Shown: positions 26,828 through 34,780 of the stretch, piece by piece
Layout of the letters: each line of letters opens with the position of its first letter
Position numbering within the stretch: position 1 is the first letter of the stretch
NCBI RefSeq assembly: GCF_011764585.1
Contig: NZ_AP022853.1
Coordinates: 3,257,501 to 3,321,500 of the forward strand
Length of the DNA: 64,000 bases
Direction of reading: 5' to 3'
Source of the DNA: Sulfurimicrobium lacus
GTDB taxonomy: Bacteria; Pseudomonadota; Gammaproteobacteria; Burkholderiales; Sulfuricellaceae
Notes under the pieces: model-generated
Told to the model about the DNA's origin: nothing
What the model saw: only the letters and a program-made list of their open reading frames with translations
Databases searched by the model: none
Made by a program: the position numbers and the translations under genes

Positions 26828-27478
26828 TCAAATCTTGGTCAATTGCTTCTCGATGGCTCTGGCCAGGACGGGCATCTGGCCGCGTACCGTCCCTTCCAGA
26901 TCGAAGCGGCGTTTCATGGACACAGCCGGTACCAGCACAGCAATGGGAATCTCTGCGCCGCGCTTGATCGACTTCGCGCCGGTGCGGCTCCGTTCCGCGC
27001 GCTTGAACCGGGTCAGTACCGAGGCGTTTTCCTTGATGTTCTCGGCCATCAGGATGGCCTGGCCGTTTTTGCGGATGAAATACGCGTTGCCCGAACGAAT
27101 CAGCGTATCGATGACCCGTTTGAACGCTCGACGACCGATGCGGCGGCCTTCCTCGGTCAATGGAATTAGCATCCGGCCGGAGATGGTTCCACCCCGCATA
27201 TGGATGCCGAGCCAGGGAATCTTCGAGCCGATGAGCACCGCAGGTAATTTGTCGGGGTTGCGGTCATAGACCTTCGCCCGCAGCGAATTCACGAAGGCCG
27301 CTTTCTTCACCGTGAAATCGGTCTTCATCTTGCGGCGCACCCCATCCGCCACAATCTTGCCGCCATCGCGCATGCCAACAGCGACTGCCTTGTGGATGGC
27401 GGTCTGCTTCTGCCGGCTCCAGGCATCGAGCTTCGATTTATCCAGCAACCCCGATGCGGTCAGGGAGAGTTTCAGCAT
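26828..27478 (-). CDS. DUF6441-like phage protein
   Basis: 216 aa, strongly basic (many R/K), no membrane segments. Sequence features such as WLGIHMRGGTISG and AKVYDRNPDKLPAVLIGSKI match the phage DUF6441 type, found between tail-assembly chaperones and tape measure in lambdoid/GTA-like tails. Overlaps the upstream frameshift ORF by 7 bases. Role unknown; minor tail assembly factor is the best guess. Confidence 0.7.
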   Translation of the reverse strand: MLKLSLTASGLLDKSKLDAWSRQKQTAIHKAVAVGMRDGGKIVADGVRRKMKTDFTVKKAAFVNSLRAKVYDRNPDKLPAVLIGSKIPWLGIHMRGGTISGRMLIPLTEEGRRIGRRAFKRVIDTLIRSGNAYFIRKNGQAILMAENIKENASVLTRFKRAERSRTGAKSIKRGAEIPIAVLVPAVSMKRRFDLEGTVRGQMPVLARAIEKQLTKI

Positions 27479-27657
27479 GACAGCACCTTCATCATCCGGT
27501 GCAATGCGTCACTGCTGCCCTGGCTGCCGGTCGCCGTTACCGACAGGAGATTCGCCAGTTGTCGGCACTCCTGCTGGTCGATGGCGGCCAGAAAGGCATC
27601 GGTTTGCGCCAGCGTGTAGTTGAGAATGTCGGCGTAGGCATGCCCTGCGCCGATCAT
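27472..27657 (-). CDS. Tail assembly chaperone, frameshift-extended part (gpT-like)
   Basis: 61 aa if started at the ATG that overlaps the upstream stop as ATGA. The frame is open further upstream, without stops, to the T7 run at 27756-27750 in the upstream gene, and lies in the -1 frame relative to it. The joined sequence contains WSHALQRMIGAGHAYADIL then YTLAQTDAFLAAID, the pattern of gpT-like C-terminal domains. The likely main product is therefore a G-T fusion produced by ribosomal slippage, as in lambda; independent translation of the short ORF is also possible. Confidence 0.7.
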   Translation of the reverse strand: MIGAGHAYADILNYTLAQTDAFLAAIDQQECRQLANLLSVTATGSQGSSDALHRMMKVLSC

Positions 27658-28055
27658 GCGTTGGAGGGCATGGCTCCAGGCGTCGGGCTTTCCAGTGCCA
27701 GGCCGATTCGCGCCGCTGCCTGCGTCACGCTCGGCAACAGGCGCCGGATAAAAAAATCGGCATTCACCCCGAACACCACTTCGGCCAGGCGCACAGCCTC
27801 ATCGAGATCGAGCCCGGCCACCCAGTCGACCGGGCGGCGCGTGGCAATGGCGAGAGCTGCGATCACCGCTTCGCCGTGCTCGGCCAGAATTGCCAGCCAA
27901 TCAGGCGATGCTGAAAGACTCGCCGCGATGGGTTGTACCGCCCGAGCGAATGCTGGCACTTCACCCACCTTGAGCGACGTGAGTTCGATGTGCTCGCCAG
28001 CGATCTCGACGGACGCCGGTACCGGCGGCAGTGCCGCGAACATCTCCTTGCCCAT
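27654..28055 (-). CDS. Tail assembly chaperone (gpG-like)
   Basis: 133 aa, acidic/alanine-rich, directly upstream of the frameshift ORF and between tail tube and tape measure genes: the fixed position of the siphovirus chaperone gpG. The start overlaps the tail tube stop (TGATG); a GTG one codon earlier is possible. Near the end, codons GAT TTT TTT ATC form a slippery run. The product coats the tape measure protein before tube polymerisation. Confidence 0.8.
   Translation of the reverse strand: MGKEMFAALPPVPASVEIAGEHIELTSLKVGEVPAFARAVQPIAASLSASPDWLAILAEHGEAVIAALAIATRRPVDWVAGLDLDEAVRLAEVVFGVNADFFIRRLLPSVTQAAARIGLALESPTPGAMPSNA
27750..27756 (-). promoter_or_regulatory. Probable -1 ribosomal frameshift site
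   Basis: Seven consecutive T on the minus strand, read in frame as T TTT TTT after GA. Slippage by -1 continues as TAT CCG GCG and stays open for about 33 codons until it enters the 61-aa downstream frame. The position, in the last third of the gpG-like gene, matches the slippery sites known from many tailed phages. Confidence 0.7.
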
Positions 28056-28789
28056 CACAGCAACACGATCCGACCGAATTGGCCAAGCGCACCAGCAGCC
28101 GGCTTGGTGAGATCGGCCAGCACTTGTCCGGACAACTCGAACTTCATGAGTTCAGTGCCGATCACCGACAAGTCTTTCGCTGGATTGATGGCCACCCGGT
28201 AGAGGTCGATCACGACTTCCTTGTTGGCATCGGCCGTGTTCAGACCCTCGAAGCGAACCCAGCGTTCGGGCAAGGGCTGGGTGAACATGGCCGTGACGTT
28301 GGCCGCACCGTAGCTGTAGCTGGCAGCAATCGCACCGGTCACACCGGTGATGTCGGTGAACTGGATGGAGCCATGCTTCGCATTGACCGTGTATTTCGTA
28401 TTGGCAACGGTGGTAGCACCTGCCTTGATGACCACGGCAGAGACGTTCTGCTTGCCGAGCAAATAGAGTTTGCCGAGTTCCGCCGTCGCGATGATAGGCT
28501 CGTCGGTTACGGTGCCGGTGGTGACCGCCGTGGTGGATCCGTAGAGGGAGAGCTCCAGATTCGTCTGGATCAGTTCCTCCAGGGTGCAGGCGAACTCACC
28601 TTTCTTGGTCTTGATGAGTTGCAAATCGGTCAGGCGCTGGCCGGATTGCGATTCCTGATGCTCCAGGGTCTCGACGGACAGCGAAACCTTCAGATCAGGC
28701 ACGTTGCCGACGAAGGTGAGTCCCAGCGGGTTGCCATTGGTGTCACGCGCGCCGATGAAGACGCGACCTTGTCCGGAAAAATAGGCCAT
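28055..28789 (-). CDS. Major tail (tube) protein
   Basis: 244 aa, mostly beta-structure by composition, with FIGARDTNGNPLGLTFVGNV near the start and a C-terminal MKFELSGQVLADLTKP segment. This is the layout of siphovirus tail tube proteins, and its position directly before the chaperone pair is diagnostic. Acidic, no cysteines. The stop overlaps the chaperone start. Confidence 0.85.
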   Translation of the reverse strand: MAYFSGQGRVFIGARDTNGNPLGLTFVGNVPDLKVSLSVETLEHQESQSGQRLTDLQLIKTKKGEFACTLEELIQTNLELSLYGSTTAVTTGTVTDEPIIATAELGKLYLLGKQNVSAVVIKAGATTVANTKYTVNAKHGSIQFTDITGVTGAIAASYSYGAANVTAMFTQPLPERWVRFEGLNTADANKEVVIDLYRVAINPAKDLSVIGTELMKFELSGQVLADLTKPAAGALGQFGRIVLL

Positions 28790-28792
28790 TGC

Positions 28793-28963
28793 TTACTCCT
28801 GAGTGATGTTGGGTTGCTTGCTGGGTTTGGCGGCTTGGAGCACCGGTTGAGCACTGCCGATTTCGCAAAGCCATTGCGCGAGGTCGTCAGCCAGTTCGAT
28901 GACATCGCCGGGGTTGCACGCCATGCCGGCATGTTCGTGGGGTTTGCTGAGAGTTACTTCCAT
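28793..28963 (-). CDS. Small DUF7210-like phage protein
   Basis: 56 aa from the ATG at 28963; the frame is open further upstream but overlaps the previous gene. The sequence MEVTLSKPHEHAGMACNPGD followed by VIELADDLAQWLCEIGSAQ matches a widespread small phage family of SH3-like fold encoded near connector genes. Stop lies 3 bases before the tail tube start. Confidence 0.7.
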   Translation of the reverse strand: MEVTLSKPHEHAGMACNPGDVIELADDLAQWLCEIGSAQPVLQAAKPSKQPNITQE

Positions 28964-28967
28964 GGTC

Positions 28968-29411
28968 TTAGCCCTGCGCCGTGAGGTCATGTACCAGGGT
29001 GCGGTACGTGACCTGATAACGTGTCGGAATGGCAGCCACCGTGGCATCGGCATCCTCGATGTCCCACTCGCAATCAAGTTGCTGAAGTCCGATGCACAGG
29101 CCGCCAAAGTTGACGTCGGCAAACAGGGCTGCGTGAGCGGCAACCTGCAGACGATCGGCAATGACCTCGGCGGCTTCGCCGCTGGTTTCACGGGCCATGG
29201 CGACCAGGCGGACGATCAGATGGCGCTCGATACGATCATTGGCCCGCTGGGCAATTGACTCGGCTTCAGGAAAGAGCAGCAATGCCGGGCTCGCGTCGCG
29301 GCTGATGGCAGTAGTCGGCGATCGCTTGATCTGTGCGCCTTCTGCCTGCGCCAGGGGACTGAGTCGGTTGATGATCTCCTGCAATAGCCGCTCCCGAATG
29401 GATGTGGGCAT
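28968..29411 (-). CDS. Tail terminator/completion protein
   Basis: 147 aa from ATG 29411. Mixed alpha/beta with SIRERLLQEIINRLSPLAQA at the start and YQVTYRTLVHDLTAQG at the end, a pattern of tail-terminator-like proteins (lambda gpU/phi-like minor tail). It lies between connector and tube genes. Divergently oriented to the moron gene that starts 60 bases upstream, so late transcription must cross the moron to reach it. Confidence 0.65.
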   Translation of the reverse strand: MPTSIRERLLQEIINRLSPLAQAEGAQIKRSPTTAISRDASPALLLFPEAESIAQRANDRIERHLIVRLVAMARETSGEAAEVIADRLQVAAHAALFADVNFGGLCIGLQQLDCEWDIEDADATVAAIPTRYQVTYRTLVHDLTAQG

Positions 29412-29438
29412 TTGATTCTCCGAATGGGTACGTAAAAT
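29412..29438 (+). promoter_or_regulatory. Candidate promoter of the moron gene
   Basis: TTGATT (29412-29417) and TAAAAT (29433-29438) with a 15-base spacer on the plus strand, 33 bases before the ATG at 29471. -10 is 5 of 6 and -35 is 4 of 6 to sigma-70 consensus; the spacer is short. An independent promoter is expected for a gene opposed to the late operon. Confidence 0.4.
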
Positions 29439-29470
29439 GGACGGCAAGGATCACGGGGAAACAAACCAGC

Positions 29471-30106
29471 ATGGCCACCGCCACCAAAACCAAAAAACAT
29501 CGCAGCAGTCAGTCGACGCCCGACCACTACACGATTCGTGTTGAACTTCTCGGCATTCGTCCGACGATCTGGCGTCGCATTCACCTGGACGGCCGGACTA
29601 GGCTCGATGCCCTGCATCACATCCTTCAGGCCGCGATGGGTTGGTCGGACTCGCATCTGCACAAGTTCGAGATCCGCGACAAGCACTACGGTGTGCCCGA
29701 TCCAGAATTCACCGATCCTGGCTGGGAGGTGCTCGACGAGAAGAAATACCGCCTTAACCAGTTGCTCGCCGAAGGAGATTCCTGCACCTACCTCTACGAT
29801 TTCGGTGATGGCTGGCAGCACCGCATCACCGTCGAAGCGATCAAGGACGTCAAACCAACGCCGAGCGATGGCGGTTTTGCCTGGGTCGAGGCTGGCGAGC
29901 GTGCCTGCCCGCCCGACGATGCGGGAGGCTCGGGCAGCTATCAGGACTTCCTCGACCGACTGGAAGATGATCCCTACGGGGATGAAACCAAAGCCTTTCG
30001 GGAATGGGCTGGCCTTGATTTCGATCCCGATCGTTTCGATCGCCAAGCAGTGAATGCCACCATCGCGCGTATGCTCTGGAACCGCTGGATCAAGATCGGC
30101 CCCTAA
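29471..30106 (+). CDS. pRiA4b ORF-3-like protein (moron gene)
   Basis: 211 aa. Family-typical sequence: YTIRVELLGIRPTIWRRI at residues 20-37, LDALHHILQAAMGWSDSHLH, and the conserved YDFGDGWQHRI motif followed by an acidic CPPDDAGG segment. Proteins of this family occur in plasmids and insertion elements and their activity is not known. It is on the plus strand in the middle of a minus-strand late operon, exactly between the head-tail connector gene (whose end it overlaps by 4 bases) and the tail terminator gene, so it behaves like a moron: an extra gene probably expressed from its own promoter in the lysogen. Confidence 0.85.
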   Translation: MATATKTKKHRSSQSTPDHYTIRVELLGIRPTIWRRIHLDGRTRLDALHHILQAAMGWSDSHLHKFEIRDKHYGVPDPEFTDPGWEVLDEKKYRLNQLLAEGDSCTYLYDFGDGWQHRITVEAIKDVKPTPSDGGFAWVEAGERACPPDDAGGSGSYQDFLDRLEDDPYGDETKAFREWAGLDFDPDRFDRQAVNATIARMLWNRWIKIGP

Positions 30107-30384
30107 AGTCGGGTGAGTGTGGCCCGGCATTCAGAACCATCCCCAATGGCCCTGACTTCGCGGACGCGGTAGGTCACGCCACCGATCACGAGTTCGTGAC
30201 CGCTATCCAGAATCGTCGCTTCGACCGGGTAGCGGATTGCATAGTCAGAGGACAAGCCCAGGCCATCGAGCACCTCGACATCGGGGGCACGAAAATCCAC
30301 CAGGACTTCCGCGCCCCCAATGACGGCCGGTGTGAGCAAGCCAGCTCGCCCGGCTGCCGCATACAGATCAGTCAGGACGGTCAT
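30103..30384 (-). CDS. Head-tail connector/adaptor protein
   Basis: 93 aa from ATG 30384, overlapping the capsid gene stop (TGATG). Small beta-rich protein with VLVDFRAPDVEVLDGLGLS and IGGVTYRVREVRAIGDG. Size and place directly after the capsid gene fit a lambda gpFII-like head-tail joining protein. Confidence 0.65.
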   Translation of the reverse strand: MTVLTDLYAAAGRAGLLTPAVIGGAEVLVDFRAPDVEVLDGLGLSSDYAIRYPVEATILDSGHELVIGGVTYRVREVRAIGDGSECRATLTRL

Positions 30385-31388
30385 CAGGACATCGTCAGCT
30401 TGACCAGCACGCCCGGGCGATGGCACATCGGCAGCGGATTCGACTGCGTATGCAGATCGGTACCGCGCTCGAACTTTCGCGAGTCCTGCTTGGCGTACAG
30501 CGGCTGTCCCAGCGTATTGACGGTCTCGTTGAAATCCGCCGGTGCCACGTAGGTGCCGAAGGTATCGATGGTGCCTACCGGGAAGGCATGCGCTTCACCG
30601 GCTGCGATGAAGCGGCGGGTGGCCCCGTTGCCATCGGTCGCCTGGCCGCGATACTCCTCGAAAACGATGCCGCCGAAGGTGAAGCCGGTGCGCACATCGT
30701 CGCGCAGGATCGCCCCCTGCTGGAAGTTCTCGTAGGCTTTCTCGACCTTGGGATGGGCGATGAGCTTTTCAAAGAACTCGGGCGAGCACAGGCAGCGCAC
30801 GTTGGCCATGAATTCGCCGCGCAGGTTCTCCTCGATGTGCGCCAGGGTATCGACGCACTTCTGACGGACGTTGGTGCTATCCGTGGCCAGGGCGAAGTTG
30901 ATCGCCTTGGGCGTGATGCCGAACTCGTCGTAGAGGTTGTAAAGCGTCGAGCCGTCAGCATCGAGAATGATGCCCTTCAGTGCACCCATGCGCAGATGTT
31001 CCAGCGTGATGGCGTGCTTGTTGCGCATGGTTTCCAGATGGCGGGCCATGACGCCGGCCACGGTCTCCAGTTCGGTTTCCGAACCGAAGGCGCGCAGGCC
31101 CTGAACTTCATCGGGGAGTACTACATCGTCGTGCGGGATGTGGGGCACGACGAAGGAGCGCATCTTGCGCTTGTCGCGTTGCCCCACGGTACCGGGACTG
31201 CCCACCGGCAGCGTCGGCAGGAGATTGAGCACGCCGTTCTTCTCCTCAATGAGGATCTGGCGGAAGCGCACCGGCTTGACCGGGAACAGGTTGAGTGACT
31301 CCAGCCGGCCATAGCGGTTCGGCAGGAGGTTGATGGCGGCCGTGAGGTTGGCCATCGAGAAGGCGGGATTCGAGAACGGGTTCTGCAT
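30384..31388 (-). CDS. Major capsid protein (gpE family)
   Basis: 334 aa, HK97-fold capsid protein of the Phage_cap_E family. Characteristic start MQNPFSNPAFSMANLTAAIN, followed by NRYGRLESLNLFP and a C-terminal KFERGTDLHTQSNPLP. The gene follows a decoration protein (gpD-like), as in lambda. Length matches the lambda E family (341 aa). It assembles the head shell and is the most abundant virion protein. Confidence 0.92.
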   Translation of the reverse strand: MQNPFSNPAFSMANLTAAINLLPNRYGRLESLNLFPVKPVRFRQILIEEKNGVLNLLPTLPVGSPGTVGQRDKRKMRSFVVPHIPHDDVVLPDEVQGLRAFGSETELETVAGVMARHLETMRNKHAITLEHLRMGALKGIILDADGSTLYNLYDEFGITPKAINFALATDSTNVRQKCVDTLAHIEENLRGEFMANVRCLCSPEFFEKLIAHPKVEKAYENFQQGAILRDDVRTGFTFGGIVFEEYRGQATDGNGATRRFIAAGEAHAFPVGTIDTFGTYVAPADFNETVNTLGQPLYAKQDSRKFERGTDLHTQSNPLPMCHRPGVLVKLTMS

Positions 31389-31400
31389 GAGAGGACTCCT

Positions 31401-31778
31401 TTAAACAGCGTGGCGAACGAGCACGCCGGCCGCCTTGAGTTGGGCGATGGCGGCGGCTTTGTCCAGGGGGGTAATTCCGGCAGGCCAGGTCAGGGCGTGA
31501 TCGGCGACGACGGCGTGACGGGCAATCAGAACCCCGTCCTCGCGATCGATCAGGCTGGCGTCGATCGAGGTGGCGAGAACGCCGACGGCAACTTCGGTGC
31601 CATCCGTGGCGGCCGGATCGATCTGCTTGACCTTGGCCGTGGTGGCGTCGCCGCCGACCACTGTGCCGAGCACGAGGTTCTGGCCGGCGGCGACCGTGAC
31701 CTGGTCACGTGAATAGAGGTTGGGCGCTTCGTACTTGAGCAGATCGCCCAGATTGAGACCTTCGGTAATGACGGGCAT
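31401..31778 (-). CDS. Head decoration protein (gpD-like)
   Basis: 125 aa; contains NLVLGTVVGGDATTAKVKQID and VGVLATSIDAS, the core of HDPD/gpD decoration proteins that trimerise on the expanded head and stabilise it. Located between protease/scaffold and capsid genes as in lambda. No cysteines or membrane segments. Confidence 0.9.
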   Translation of the reverse strand: MPVITEGLNLGDLLKYEAPNLYSRDQVTVAAGQNLVLGTVVGGDATTAKVKQIDPAATDGTEVAVGVLATSIDASLIDREDGVLIARHAVVADHALTWPAGITPLDKAAAIAQLKAAGVLVRHAV

Positions 31779-31781
31779 GGC

Positions 31782-32150
31782 TTACTCCTTTCCGGTGAGT
31801 TTCTTGACGGCTGCCATCAGGGGATTGGCGGCAGATTGGGATTGCTGAGGCGTCGAGGCATCCGGTGCGATCGTCGAGCGGATCTCCGGACTGTCAGCAC
31901 GGCTGGCCAGCAGCGCTTTACGGACCTGGCCTTCGGAAAACCCTTCAGCGAGGAAACGGGCCGTCAATTCCGGATGACCGGCGAGTTGGCACAGTTCGGC
32001 GATGGCGAGTGCGTTGGTTCCGTTCTCCGCAGGGCGGGCTTGGGCGTCAGTGGGCGGTACTTCATCAGTGACCGGGGTCTCCGATTCGGGATCGGGAGCC
32101 TTTGCCGGTTCATCGGTCAGTGGCTTTTCAGTTGTGTCAGGGTGAGACAT
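31782..32150 (-). CDS. Probable nested scaffold protein (Nu3-like)
   Basis: 122 aa in the same frame as the C-terminal part of the S49 protease gene, beginning at an internal ATG (MSHPDTTEKPLTDEPAK). A GGAG Shine-Dalgarno lies 9 bases before this ATG. The sequence is low-complexity and acidic (P, E, T, D) and then helical, like scaffold proteins. Lambda makes its scaffold Nu3 from an internal start in gene C in exactly this way. Separate expression is inferred, not shown. Confidence 0.5.
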   Translation of the reverse strand: MSHPDTTEKPLTDEPAKAPDPESETPVTDEVPPTDAQARPAENGTNALAIAELCQLAGHPELTARFLAEGFSEGQVRKALLASRADSPEIRSTIAPDASTPQQSQSAANPLMAAVKKLTGKE

Positions 32151-33065
32151 GGTTGAGATCTCCATGGAAGTTGAAGGACTTGATGCGATGGGTGTTGCCA
32201 GTGAGCGCGAGGAACTCGATACTGCGTGGCCGCGCGCCCGACGAGCCACCAGAAAACTGCCGAATTCGGCGATGACCGAATCGAGGCTGCCGACGGCATC
32301 GACCAGCCCGACACTCACCGCCTCCTCGCCGAAATAGATGCCGGCCTCGGTGGCACGCACCGCATCGGCATCGAGCCGACGCATCGCAGCGACGTGAGTC
32401 ACGAACAGGCCGTAGAGACGATCGACTTCGGCCTGGAGTCGGGCATGGGCATCAGGGCCGAGCTTTTCGTGGGGAGAGAAATCGTTCTTCTGCTCTCCCG
32501 CCGTAATCGGGGTGTAGCGATAACCTTGTTGGGCATCGCGGGCGGTCTGGTCGACGTGCATGGCAATCACGCCGATAGAGCCCACGCCGCCGGTACGTGT
32601 GACCACCAGCCGAGATGCCGCGCAGCCAATGGCATAGGCAGCGGAGTACGCCGCGTCCGATGCCACAGCCCAGATGGGCTTCACGGCATCGGCGGCGCGA
32701 ATCCTCTCGCCCAATTCAAAGACGCCGCCTGCTTCGCCACCCGGAGAATCGATGTCGAGCAGGATGCCCTCGACACTCGGATCGCTGATCGCCGCATCGA
32801 CCATGCCGGTGATCTCGGCGTAGGACGTGAAGCCCGAGGCCGGTTCCAACCCCATGGTGCGACGAACGAGCGACCCAACCACAGGGATCACGGCAACACC
32901 TGCAGGTGCATCGATGCGTGCCCGTGCCTGTGGGAGAGATGCAGCCAGTTCGGATTCAGGCCAATTCACCCGCTCGCCGAGCACCGACAGAATCACGTCG
33001 AGCTTGGCACGGGCGAGCAGAAGCGGCGTCCCGTAGAGACGGGCCGCAAGATGAGGCAAGTGCAT
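31782..33065 (-). CDS. Head maturation protease, S49 family (gpC-like)
   Basis: 427 aa from ATG 33065. ClpP/SppA-type serine protease: oxyanion-region motif DIDSPGGEAGG (residues about 105-115) and nucleophile segment SDAAYSAAYAIG (about 136-147), with GSIGVIAMHVD behind it. The C-terminal 120 residues form a scaffold-like domain. In lambda-type heads the protease removes scaffold during prohead maturation. It starts 1 base after the portal gene. Confidence 0.9.
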   Translation of the reverse strand: MHLPHLAARLYGTPLLLARAKLDVILSVLGERVNWPESELAASLPQARARIDAPAGVAVIPVVGSLVRRTMGLEPASGFTSYAEITGMVDAAISDPSVEGILLDIDSPGGEAGGVFELGERIRAADAVKPIWAVASDAAYSAAYAIGCAASRLVVTRTGGVGSIGVIAMHVDQTARDAQQGYRYTPITAGEQKNDFSPHEKLGPDAHARLQAEVDRLYGLFVTHVAAMRRLDADAVRATEAGIYFGEEAVSVGLVDAVGSLDSVIAEFGSFLVARRARGHAVSSSSRSLATPIASSPSTSMEISTMSHPDTTEKPLTDEPAKAPDPESETPVTDEVPPTDAQARPAENGTNALAIAELCQLAGHPELTARFLAEGFSEGQVRKALLASRADSPEIRSTIAPDASTPQQSQSAANPLMAAVKKLTGKE

Positions 33066-33066
33066 G

Positions 33067-34557
33067 TCAGGGGTTCTCCGGGTTCTCGGGGGATACAACA
33101 GTTGCCGGTGCAGCCGTCAGGTCATGACGGGGGTCGGACTCAAACACCAAACCGAGGGCATCAGCCCGTGCGTTGTCAGCAGCAATTTCGCGATCGACAT
33201 CCTCGGCGTCGTAGCCAAAGGACGAGATAGCCTCCGAACGGGAGAGCAGACCCGACCGGATGGCGGTGAGCATGGCGTCAAACTCTTTCTTGGGATCCAC
33301 CCATTGCCAGCCCTGGGGAATCCACTTCACAGCCAGATACTCGCGTCGCTTGGCCTGACCGCCCCGGGCATACCCCGGCAAGGACAGCGCCCCCTCAAGT
33401 GCTGCCTGCTCGATGAAGGCCTGCCAGATCGGTCGGCACAATTGATGGACGAGCACGCCGTGCTGCAAGGCTTCGCAGCGACGGCGAAACTCCAGCAGGC
33501 CGGCACGGATCGACGAGTAATTGACCTGGGTGAGATCCCCTGTCAGTTGTTCGTAGGTGACACCCATGGCGGCGGCGACGGCACGGAACTGCATGCGCAG
33601 AAAATCGGCATAGCTCGCGCCGACATCAGCCGGTTGCGAGAATTTGACGTCTTCGCCGGGCTCCAGGATCTGCAAGGTGCCGGGCTCCAGACCGGCCAGA
33701 GCCACCCCGTTGGCGTCCGATACGCCTTCGCCCATCAGGTTGTCCTCGGGTGCCAGGCGCGTAATGAAACCAGCGAACATAGCGGCAGTTTTTTTGCGCA
33801 CCAGTTCGGCATCATCGTACTGGTCGAGTTCATTGAGCTTGACCAAGGCCCGGGCCAACCAGGGTTCGCCACGAATCTGCCCTGGCCGCAGGGGGCGGAA
33901 GAGATGCAGGATTTCCGATGCATCGACACGGACCGTTTCAATGCCGCCATTCCCGGACATCGGTGCCAGTGCGCCATCCTCGGGATGTGCCCGATACAGG
34001 TGATAGGCCACACGCCGTCCGAGGCGGTCGAATTCGATGCCGGCACGGATCACATTGCCGTTCTCTGCCGTGGCATTCATGGTCACCGGCAAGTGCTCGG
34101 GTTCAAGCACTTGCAGTTGCAGCGCCACGGCAAGCCCATCCTCAGGCCGCCGATAGCGGATCCGAACCAGCGCCTCGCCGCCTTCCAGCATCGCCCGACA
34201 GGCCAAGGCTTGCAGGCCATAGAAATCAGTGAGCCCCGAAGCGTCGGCATCCAGCGTCCAGTCGCGCCAGAGCATCTGGATCCGTTCGCGCAATGCGGCA
34301 TCCGCCACCAGGGACTGCGGCTTGATGCCGGTACCGATCGCATTGGCCACGTAGGACTCCAGCGCGGCATTGGCCCAGGCATTGCGCCGCACGAGATCAC
34401 GACTCTTGGTGCGCAGTTCGGTCTGGGTCGCCATCAGCGCCGCTACAGCACCCGGGTTGGCCGGTAGCCAGGCAAAAGATCGCCGTCCACCACCAGCCGC
34501 CTCGTGCAGCGGACTGCCACCGAACATCCGGCGTGAGATTCGTTTCAGCCAGCGCAT
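33067..34557 (-). CDS. Portal protein (lambda gpB family)
   Basis: 496 aa from ATG 34557; earlier starts would overlap the gpW-like gene. Portal features: SRDLVRRNAWANAALESYV near residue 55, VNAIG-type segment, EPEHLPV, LFRPLRPGQIRGEPWLA near residue 210 and MGVTYEQLTGDLTQVNYSSIRAG-like segment near 320 (read in parts). This is the dodecameric ring for DNA entry. No frame disruption. It overlaps neither neighbour. Confidence 0.93.
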   Translation of the reverse strand: MRWLKRISRRMFGGSPLHEAAGGGRRSFAWLPANPGAVAALMATQTELRTKSRDLVRRNAWANAALESYVANAIGTGIKPQSLVADAALRERIQMLWRDWTLDADASGLTDFYGLQALACRAMLEGGEALVRIRYRRPEDGLAVALQLQVLEPEHLPVTMNATAENGNVIRAGIEFDRLGRRVAYHLYRAHPEDGALAPMSGNGGIETVRVDASEILHLFRPLRPGQIRGEPWLARALVKLNELDQYDDAELVRKKTAAMFAGFITRLAPEDNLMGEGVSDANGVALAGLEPGTLQILEPGEDVKFSQPADVGASYADFLRMQFRAVAAAMGVTYEQLTGDLTQVNYSSIRAGLLEFRRRCEALQHGVLVHQLCRPIWQAFIEQAALEGALSLPGYARGGQAKRREYLAVKWIPQGWQWVDPKKEFDAMLTAIRSGLLSRSEAISSFGYDAEDVDREIAADNARADALGLVFESDPRHDLTAAPATVVSPENPENP

Positions 34558-34558
34558 C

Positions 34559-34780
34559 TCAGAATCCCTTGCTCGTGGTGACCCGGATCTGGCGTGGTGC
34601 CTTCGGCCAGAGACCTCGGGCGACTGCCTGATCGTGGAGATCGCGCTTGACCGCGTCGATTGCCGCCTGGAGTTCCTCGACCGTGCGGTACTCCACGGTC
34701 TTGTCACCAAAGGTGACCCGCCGCTCTCCCTTGGTCAGCGCCGCCTCAAGGGCGGTGAGTTGGTCTTCGGTATGTGCCAT
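34559..34780 (-). CDS. Head-tail joining protein (gpW family)
   Basis: 73 aa from ATG 34780 (MAHTEDQLTALEAALTKGE). Helical hairpin with KTVEYRTVEELQAAIDAVKR matches gpW-like proteins that plug the portal. Lies between the small fibre-like genes and the portal gene, with 1 base between its stop and the portal start. Confidence 0.85.
   Translation of the reverse strand: MAHTEDQLTALEAALTKGERRVTFGDKTVEYRTVEELQAAIDAVKRDLHDQAVARGLWPKAPRQIRVTTSKGF

Noticed and set aside
29216-30130. Minus-strand open frame covering the moron gene, as continuation of the late operon
   Set aside because: The plus-strand product has clear family motifs; the minus frame has none and overlaps the tail terminator gene.
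33064-34467. Long plus-strand open frame of 467 codons opposite the portal gene
   Set aside because: GC-rich codon shadow of a well-supported portal gene; no family features or ribosome site.
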